The position numbers and the translations under genes are program-made. Source: an uncultured Bacteroidota bacterium (GTDB lineage Bacteria > Bacteroidota > Bacteroidia > Chitinophagales > Chitinophagaceae). Taken from it: a DNA stretch of 7,175 nt. Position 1 is the stretch's first letter. The number at the start of each line of letters is the position of its first letter. Shown piece after piece: positions 1 through 4,409 of the stretch. The notes under the pieces were generated by a model. The model worked only from the letters and a program-made list of their open reading frames with translations. It was not told the DNA's origin and searched no databases. Location: the NCBI GenBank assembly GCA_946887345.1, contig CAMPKR010000130.1, positions 1 to 7,175 of the forward strand, in the 5' to 3' direction.

Positions 1-461
1 GCCTGTATCTCTATCAGTTCGTAGCAATACTTCTGCTGAAACTTGCGCAGCAGCTCTATGCTTCCTGTCCGGTCGTGGCCAAAGCGGTGGTCGTACCCGA
101 TGATGATAGTGTGCGGGTGAAAGGTCTTTACCAGGAAATCTTCTATGTATGCTTCGGCGGAGAGTTCGGAGAAAGACTTGGTGAATGGTACAACTACTAT
201 GTGTTGTATACCTGCTTCCGTTATTAGTTTTAGTTTCTGTTCCAGCGGTGTAATGAACCACAGGGGCTGATCAGGGAAAAGCAGTTTGCGCGGGTGAGGC
301 TCAAAGGTGATGAGCACGCTTTCGCCATTTACGGTGCGGGCATGTTCTACCACTTCCGTTAGTATAGTGCGGTGGCCTTTGTGCACTCCATCAAAAGTAC
401 CTATGGTTATAACAGGCTTTTGCAGCGTGGGTAGTTGGTCTATATTGAAGAAGACGGCCAT
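1..461 (-). CDS. ribF: RibF, bifunctional riboflavin kinase/FMN adenylyltransferase (N-terminal part, cut by window edge)
   Basis: Cytoplasmic enzyme that phosphorylates riboflavin to FMN and adenylylates FMN to FAD. The first 153 codons are present. They contain the FMN adenylyltransferase (nucleotidyltransferase) domain: the TIGTFDGVHKGHR motif at residues 19-31 with the HxGH signature at 27-30, FEPHPR at 53-58, and GYDHRFGHDRTG at 122-133. These match RibF closely. The C-terminal riboflavin kinase domain would lie beyond the left edge. The ATG at 461 gives the usual short lead of about 18 residues before the first motif. It sits 2 bp after the kynU stop codon with no clear Shine-Dalgarno, so translation is probably coupled to kynU. 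The frame is intact as far as it can be seen. The identification is secure; only the C-terminal half is unverified. Confidence 0.95.
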   Translation of the reverse strand, partial: MAVFFNIDQLPTLQKPVITIGTFDGVHKGHRTILTEVVEHARTVNGESVLITFEPHPRKLLFPDQPLWFITPLEQKLKLITEAGIQHIVVVPFTKSFSELSAEAYIEDFLVKTFHPHTIIIGYDHRFGHDRTGSIELLRKFQQKYCYELIEIQ

Positions 462-463
462 GG

Positions 464-1726
464 CTATGCGAAGCTTTTCAGTACTTCGTAAAACTTATAG
501 CAGTCCTCAAAGGTGTTGTATAGTGGCACAGGAGCTATGCGTATCACATTCGGTTCGCGCCAGTCGGCAACAATGCCATTCTCTGTCAGCTTCTCAAAAA
601 CCTCGCGGCCACGGTCGCTGAAGAGCAATGATAACTGGCAACCACGACGGCGCGGATGATCAGGGGTGATGATGACAAAAGGAAGTATGTCTTCAACTTC
701 TTTCAGCAGATACTCCATGTAGCCGGTGAGCTTTTCGCTTTTGGCGCGGAGGTCGGCCATAGAAGTTTTATCATAAATATCGAGAGAGGCATTATGAGCC
801 ACCATGTTAAAAACCTGGGCATTGCTCATCTGCCAGCTTTCGGCGGTGTTCTTTGGTATGAAGCCCTTCTCCATTTTGAAACGGGTGCTTTCGTCATTGC
901 CCCACCAGCCGGCGAGACGGAAGGTCTTGGGATTGGATGCATGATGCTCGTGTACATACACACCACCTACAGCACCGGGACCCGAATTCAGGTATTTATA
1001 AGAACACCAGCAGGCGAAGTCGATATTCCAGTCGTGCAGTTGCAGAGGCACATTACCAACTGCATGTGCCAGGTCGAAACCGGCATAGGCGCCAACTTTA
1101 TGTGCCGCAGCCGTGATCGCCTGCAGGTCAAAAAATTGCCCGGTGTAGTAGTTAACACCGCCAAACATAACAAGGGCCAGGGAAGATCCCGCGTCATTAA
1201 TAGCAGCTATAATATCTTCCTCTTCTATTATATGCGCACCTTCACGCGGCGTAATTTCTATGATAGCTTCCGAAGGTTCATATCCATACATGCGCACTTG
1301 TGTTTCCACAGCATATTGATCCGAAGGAAACGCTCCCGCCTCCATGATGATCTTGAAGCGGTCGCGGGTAGGTTTGTAGAAGGAGAGCATCAGCAAATGC
1401 AGGTTCACTGTTAATGTGTTCATTGCTACCACCTCGTTGGTTTTTGCACCTACCAGCTTTGCCAGCCTTTCTGTAAAAATGTGGTGATAGGAGAGCCAGG
1501 GGTTCCTAGCGCGAAAGTGACCTTCAACGCCGTGCTTCGCCCAGTCCTCCAGTTCGTTCTGCATGAGGTAGCCGGTGCTTTTGGGCTGAAGGCCAAGGGA
1601 ATTACCGCAGAAGTATACTACGTTCTCACCCTCGTGCAGGGGGAAAAGAAAGCGTTCGCGGAAACCATAAAGTATATCCGCCCGGTCTTGTTCCTGTGCG
1701 TATGCCAGCGTAGCCTCATGTGTCAT
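464..1726 (-). CDS. kynU: Kynureninase (PLP-dependent)
   Basis: Hydrolyses L-kynurenine to anthranilate and L-alanine, or 3-hydroxykynurenine to 3-hydroxyanthranilate, in tryptophan catabolism and de novo NAD synthesis by the kynurenine route. The protein is 420 aa, normal for the family. Visible kynureninase motifs (numbered from the ATG at 1726): YFCGNSLGLQPK near residue 38, HGVEGHF near 65, MNTLTVNLH near 102, FDLAHAVGN at 217-225, and CSYKYLNSGPG at 241-251, where K244 is the expected PLP lysine. GWWGND and the late RGCQLSL and VIRIAP motifs are also present. The frame extends upstream to an ATG at 1780, but those 18 residues are not family-like, fall partly in a short tandem repeat, and would lie upstream of the putative -7 promoter box; the ATG at 1726 is preferred. 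It is the first gene of a unit with ribF. The genes for tryptophan dioxygenase and kynurenine monooxygenase are not in the window. Confidence 0.96.
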   Translation of the reverse strand: MTHEATLAYAQEQDRADILYGFRERFLFPLHEGENVVYFCGNSLGLQPKSTGYLMQNELEDWAKHGVEGHFRARNPWLSYHHIFTERLAKLVGAKTNEVVAMNTLTVNLHLLMLSFYKPTRDRFKIIMEAGAFPSDQYAVETQVRMYGYEPSEAIIEITPREGAHIIEEEDIIAAINDAGSSLALVMFGGVNYYTGQFFDLQAITAAAHKVGAYAGFDLAHAVGNVPLQLHDWNIDFACWCSYKYLNSGPGAVGGVYVHEHHASNPKTFRLAGWWGNDESTRFKMEKGFIPKNTAESWQMSNAQVFNMVAHNASLDIYDKTSMADLRAKSEKLTGYMEYLLKEVEDILPFVIITPDHPRRRGCQLSLLFSDRGREVFEKLTENGIVADWREPNVIRIAPVPLYNTFEDCYKFYEVLKSFA

Positions 1727-1730
1727 GGCG

Positions 1731-1738
1731 CAAAAATA
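1731..1738 (-). promoter_or_regulatory. Putative Bacteroidota -7 promoter box for kynU-ribF
   Basis: Read on the minus strand this is TATTTTTG, a full match to the Bacteroidota -7 consensus TAnnTTTG. It ends only 4 nt before the chosen kynU ATG, so a transcript starting at the usual distance would have almost no leader. No TTG is seen at the -33 position, so this rests on one short AT-rich box and is tentative. Confidence 0.4.
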
Positions 1739-1752
1739 GTACTCTGAACCAC

Positions 1753-1791
1753 GATTTACATGATTTTTGTTGATTGACATGATTTACAGGA
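1753..1791. repeat. Degenerate 9-10 bp tandem repeat (GATTTACAT-like)
   Basis: Four head-to-tail units read GATTTACAT, GATTTTTGTT, GATTGACAT and GATTTACAG, followed by GA. They lie just upstream of the kynU promoter box. Similar short 'ACAGGATT/GATTTACAG' tandem units are, from memory, common between genes in Bacteroidota. Their function is not known to me. The repeat also contains the spurious upstream ATG of the extended kynU frame. Confidence 0.6.
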
Positions 1792-1827
1792 CGTTAAGTA
1801 TAGTTATTGCGGGGAATCCGCGGTTTT

Positions 1828-1893
1828 GAGACCGTTTACTTCCCGCAGAGACCGTTTATAAACGGGGGCTGGCATGGATTTGTAAACCGTTTA
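1828..1893. promoter_or_regulatory. Operator-like repeats: three ACCGTTTA copies and a 14-bp palindrome
   Basis: The 11-mer GAGACCGTTTA occurs at 1828-1838 and again at 1848-1858, exactly 20 bp apart, about two helical turns. The second copy runs into the perfect palindrome CCGTTTATAAACGG (1852-1865). A third ACCGTTTA (1886-1893) lies within TAAACCGTTTA, ending 13 bp before the ATG at 1907. This arrangement between divergent genes suggests a binding site for a dimeric regulator of the 1907 gene and possibly of kynU. The regulator is not identified and no strong TAnnTTTG box was found for the 1907 gene. Sites are seen directly; function is inferred. Confidence 0.45.
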
Positions 1894-1906
1894 GAAAAAA
1901 GGCAAC

Positions 1907-2431
1907 ATGAAAAAGATAATATTGACACTAGCGACAGTTATAGGAGCACTATGCACTGGTACTGAAGCTAATGCACAAAGAAGCGGAGATATTGCCCTGG
2001 GCCTGAGAGCTACGCCTGACGGAGGCGGTTTTACGGCTAAATTCTATACAGGACGCCACTGGGCTGTAGAAACGCAGCTGAATGCCGGGGGCATCTTTGG
2101 CGGAAACGGTGAAAGCTTCAACATTGTAGGGCTGGCCGAATATCATATTAACCTGCCTGACCCTTCGTGGCAACTATTTTTGGGTGGTGGTTTGCATGCA
2201 GGTGTATGGGACAGGCCGGGTTCAGCCCGCTGGAATGGCGACCGTTATTACTGGGATGATGATGCTGATCCGCTATTTGGTATAGACGCTATCGGTGGAG
2301 TGCAGTATAGCTTTAAGAGCATTCCGCTCAGCCTGAGTGCAGATATGAAACCTGCTATTAATTTTGTCCCGGACCCCGATCCGTTCTGGCATAATTTCCT
2401 GGGATTGAGTGCAAGATTTTACATTCGTTAA
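1907..2431 (+). CDS. Secreted small protein, probable outer-membrane beta-barrel
   Basis: The 174-aa product begins with a clear Sec signal peptide (MKKIILTLAT..., hydrophobic to about residue 17) with a likely cleavage after ANA at residue 23. The mature part of about 150 residues has alternating hydrophobic/polar stretches rich in Gly and aromatic residues (FTAKFYTGRHWAVETQL, WQLFLGGGLHAGVW, FGIDAIGGVQYSF, FLGLSARFYI). This fits about eight beta strands of a small OmpA/OmpW-like barrel, and the chain ends in a strand-like RFYIR. Residues 102-122 form a long loop rich in Trp, Tyr and Asp, with WDDDADP at 116-122. The ATG follows a purine-rich AAAAAAGG with 4 nt spacing. It is a single gene, diverging from kynU and closed by the terminator at 2460-2489. 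No specific family was recognised, so the barrel assignment rests on pattern only. Confidence 0.65.
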   Translation: MKKIILTLATVIGALCTGTEANAQRSGDIALGLRATPDGGGFTAKFYTGRHWAVETQLNAGGIFGGNGESFNIVGLAEYHINLPDPSWQLFLGGGLHAGVWDRPGSARWNGDRYYWDDDADPLFGIDAIGGVQYSFKSIPLSLSADMKPAINFVPDPDPFWHNFLGLSARFYIR

Positions 2432-2459
2432 GTAAAAATGGATTTTCACCTACGAAAAC

Positions 2460-2489
2460 ACGCATCCTGCCGAAAAGGGCAGGATGCGT
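2460..2489 (+). terminator. Intrinsic terminator after the 1907 gene
   Basis: A 12-bp perfect stem, ACGCATCCTGCC pairing with GGCAGGATGCGT, encloses the 6-nt loop GAAAAG and is followed by the T-rich stretch TTCTTGTTATTATT. It sits 28 bp after the stop at 2431. It separates the barrel gene from lemA. The 207-residue frame that begins inside this hairpin at 2484 is therefore not the true lemA start. Confidence 0.85.
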
Positions 2490-2503
2490 TCTTGTTATTA
2501 TTG

Positions 2504-2511
2504 TACTTTTG
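2504..2511 (+). promoter_or_regulatory. Putative -7 promoter box for the lemA-TPM operon
   Basis: TACTTTTG matches TAnnTTTG exactly and lies 17 nt before the lemA ATG, leaving a leader of roughly 10-14 nt. The -33 region would overlap the right arm of the terminator hairpin, and no TTG is seen there. Position after a terminator and before a three-gene unit supports it. Confidence 0.5.
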
Positions 2512-2528
2512 AAAAAAATCATACAGAA

Positions 2529-3107
2529 ATGAAGACCTCGTATATCGTTATTGGTGTCATTGTACTTTTGTTATTAATGGGTGGTTGCAGCTATAACAGC
2601 ATGAACCGTGCCCGTGTGAATGTAGACCAGACCTGGGGTAATGTGCAGAGCAGTTACCAGCGCAGGGCAGACCTGATACCTAACCTTGTAGCTACCGTAA
2701 AAGGCGCAGCTGAATTTGAGAAGACAACCCTGACACAAGTAATAGAAGCTCGCGCAAAGGCAACGCAGATGAATGTGAATGCAGGAGACTTGACACCTGA
2801 GAAGCTGCAGCAATTCCAGGCTGCGCAAGGCCAGCTGAGCCAGGCGCTCGGAAGGCTGATGGTAGTTTCTGAACAATATCCGCAACTGAAGGCCAACCAG
2901 AATTTCTTAAGCTTACAGGATCAACTGGAAGGCACCGAGAACAGGATAAAGTTTGCGCGTGATGAATTCAACACGGCTGTTGGAACATATAATGTAAAGG
3001 TGACCTCTTTCCCGAGCAACCTGCTGGCAGGTATATTTGGCTTCAAAGAAAAGCCAATGTTCAAGGCTGATGAAGCTTCACAGAACGCGCCATCGGTGCA
3101 ATTCTAA
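2529..3107 (+). CDS. lemA: LemA family protein
   Basis: A 192-aa member of the LemA family: one N-terminal membrane segment followed by a mostly helical, coiled-coil-like domain. The exact biochemical role of LemA is not established. Residues 5-18 are the hydrophobic segment. The hallmark YQRRADLIPNLVATVKGAAE spans about 43-62, ARAKA is at 74-78, and the end FPSNLLAGIFGFKEKPMF at 161-178 is typical. LMGGC at 16-20 resembles a lipobox, though Met at -3 is unusual, so the protein may be a lipoprotein or simply anchored by the helix. The ATG at 2529 is chosen because the upstream frame overlaps the terminator and promoter. It is first of three genes with 11 bp to the next, which suggests it works with the TPM proteins at the envelope. 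Confidence 0.95.
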   Translation: MKTSYIVIGVIVLLLLMGGCSYNSMNRARVNVDQTWGNVQSSYQRRADLIPNLVATVKGAAEFEKTTLTQVIEARAKATQMNVNAGDLTPEKLQQFQAAQGQLSQALGRLMVVSEQYPQLKANQNFLSLQDQLEGTENRIKFARDEFNTAVGTYNVKVTSFPSNLLAGIFGFKEKPMFKADEASQNAPSVQF

Positions 3108-3118
3108 TATAAAGATCG

Positions 3119-3574
3119 ATGTCCATTTTCTCCCGCAAGCCACTGCTTGATGCCGAGGTGCAAAACCAGGTAGTAGAGCATATAAAAGCCGCTGAACTGA
3201 AGACCACCGGCGAGGTGCGCGTGTTTGTAGAAGCACGTTGCGCCTATGTAGACCCGATGGACCGGGCTAAGGAGATATTCAGCCAGCTGGCCATGGACCA
3301 GACAGAAAGGCGGAATGCGGTAATAATCTACCTGGCTATAAAGGACAGGCAATTTGCGCTATTTGGTGACATAGCCATATACGAACTGGCAGGCGGTCCG
3401 AAATTCTGGAAGACCGCAGCGCAGCACCTGGTAGCAAAACTGAAAGCAGGCAAGACGGGAGAAGCTATTTGCGATTGTATAGATGAACTAAGCAATGCTA
3501 TGGCTCAATTCTTCCCATACGATCCTTCCATTACAAGAAATGAACTTCCGGACGAAATAGTATTTGGTAAATGA
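3119..3574 (+). CDS. Small TPM-domain protein (cytoplasmic, no signal peptide)
   Basis: A 151-aa protein matching the short TPM-domain family found beside lemA in Bacteroidota. The TPM fold is named after TLP18.3, Psb32 and MOLO-1; phosphatase activity is reported for plant TLP18.3, but no activity is established for this bacterial branch. Visible features: TTGEVRVFVEARC at 29-41, the DPMDRAKEIFSQLAM segment at 45-59, the ERRNAVIIYLAIKDRQFALFGD core at 63-84, and a C-terminal NELPDEIVFGK. No signal peptide or membrane helix is seen, so it is probably cytosolic or peripherally membrane-bound. It starts 11 bp after lemA and its TGA overlaps the next ATG (ATGA), so it is co-transcribed and translationally coupled to the second TPM gene. 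Confidence 0.88.
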   Translation: MSIFSRKPLLDAEVQNQVVEHIKAAELKTTGEVRVFVEARCAYVDPMDRAKEIFSQLAMDQTERRNAVIIYLAIKDRQFALFGDIAIYELAGGPKFWKTAAQHLVAKLKAGKTGEAICDCIDELSNAMAQFFPYDPSITRNELPDEIVFGK

Positions 3575-4362
3575 GCAGGTTGAGCAGAGTATTTAATTTT
3601 ATTCACATTGCCTTACTGGCGATGTGTGTCAGTTTGCCCGCCTTTGCACAGGAGATTCCCGGAAGACCGAGTCCACCCAGGCTGGTGAACGACTTTGCCC
3701 ACATGCTGGCTACCGATGAAGTGCAGAGGCTGGAAGCAAAGCTGGTGGAATTTGACAATACCAGTTCGGTGCAGATAGCGATAGTAACGGTTACCAGGCT
3801 GGATAACCTTGAGGTCTCCGACTATGCTGTAAAGCTTTTCAACAAGTGGGGCATAGGGCAGAAGGGTAAGGAAAACGGAGTGCTGCTGCTGGTAGCCAAA
3901 GAAGAACGAAAAGCCTGGATAGCTACAGGCCGTGGCGTGGAAAGTGTGATGACCGATGCCAGGAGCGGGCAGATATACAGGAATGAAATAGTGCCCGCCT
4001 TTAAGGAAGGTAATTATTATAAGGGGCTCTCAGATGCGGCGGATGCGATTATCGCTGTAACGAAAGGAGAATACAAAAATGACAAAAAAGCCGGCCGCAA
4101 AGAGAAGGGAATACCATTTGGGACCATAGCATTTGTAATACTCATCATTATTGTTGCAGCAATACGAGGCGGCGGTGGTAACAACCGTGGCGGCCGCTAT
4201 ATGAGCGGACGAGGAGCCGGCGACCTCGTGACGGGCATGCTATTGGGAAGTCTGCTGGGTGGTGGCGGCCACAGCAGAGGTGGCGGCGGTTTTGGCGGTG
4301 GTGGTTTTGGTGGATTTGGCGGCGGCAGTTCAGGTGGCGGCGGTGCCGGTGGCAGCTGGTAG
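3571..4362 (+). CDS. Secreted TPM-domain protein with membrane anchor and Gly-rich tail (YgcG-like)
   Basis: A 263-aa YgcG-like protein. A signal peptide is cleaved probably after AFA at 24-26. The TPM domain covers about 38-165, opening with LVNDFAHMLATDE and including FNKWGIGQKGKENGVLLLVAKEER as its core (90-113) and GRGVE at 120-124. A single membrane segment lies at about 184-198 (FGTIAFVILIIIVAAI), followed by an Arg/Gly-rich tail with long Gly runs ending GGSW, the usual C-terminus of this family. The TPM domain is expected outside the inner membrane, with the Gly-rich tail on the opposite side. The start overlaps the preceding stop by 4 bp. It is the last gene of the lemA unit; no hairpin terminator was seen in the 47 bp before the next gene. 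Molecular function is unproven. Confidence 0.93.
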   Translation: MSRLSRVFNFIHIALLAMCVSLPAFAQEIPGRPSPPRLVNDFAHMLATDEVQRLEAKLVEFDNTSSVQIAIVTVTRLDNLEVSDYAVKLFNKWGIGQKGKENGVLLLVAKEERKAWIATGRGVESVMTDARSGQIYRNEIVPAFKEGNYYKGLSDAADAIIAVTKGEYKNDKKAGRKEKGIPFGTIAFVILIIIVAAIRGGGGNNRGGRYMSGRGAGDLVTGMLLGSLLGGGGHSRGGGGFGGGGFGGFGGGSSGGGGAGGSW

Positions 4363-4381
4363 TTGTATATATTGTTTTTTG

Positions 4382-4389
4382 TATCTTGG
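4382..4389 (+). promoter_or_regulatory. Putative -7 promoter box for the 4410 gene
   Basis: TATCTTGG is a one-mismatch version of TAnnTTTG, 20 nt before the ATG. A TTG at 4363-4365 lies 16 bp upstream, slightly closer than the usual -33 spacing. Absence of a terminator after the TPM gene means read-through from the lemA unit is also possible. Confidence 0.4.
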
Positions 4390-4409
4390 AGCCGATAAAA
4401 CCGCCCGGG

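Noticed and set aside
307..621. 104-codon plus-strand frame across the ribF/kynU junction
   Set aside because: It is antisense to two well-supported genes and its composition is not protein-like.
656..1414. 252-codon plus-strand open frame opposite kynU
   Set aside because: It lies wholly antisense to a secure kynureninase, and its translation has no recognisable family or signal; it is a shadow of the codon pattern.
1727..1780. Eighteen-residue N-terminal extension of kynureninase
   Set aside because: It is not family-like, begins in a short tandem repeat, and would lie upstream of the putative promoter box.
1809..1821. GCGG-ggaat-CCGC inverted repeat as a terminator or hairpin
   Set aside because: The stem is only 4 bp with no T-run, too weak to call.
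2484..2528. Fifteen-residue upstream extension of LemA
   Set aside because: Its start codon lies inside the terminator hairpin and the extra residues would precede the normal membrane segment.
4199..4362. Gly-codon-rich stretch as a low-complexity DNA repeat or recombination site
   Set aside because: It is explained by the normal Gly-rich tail of the secreted TPM protein, including the family-typical GGSW end.
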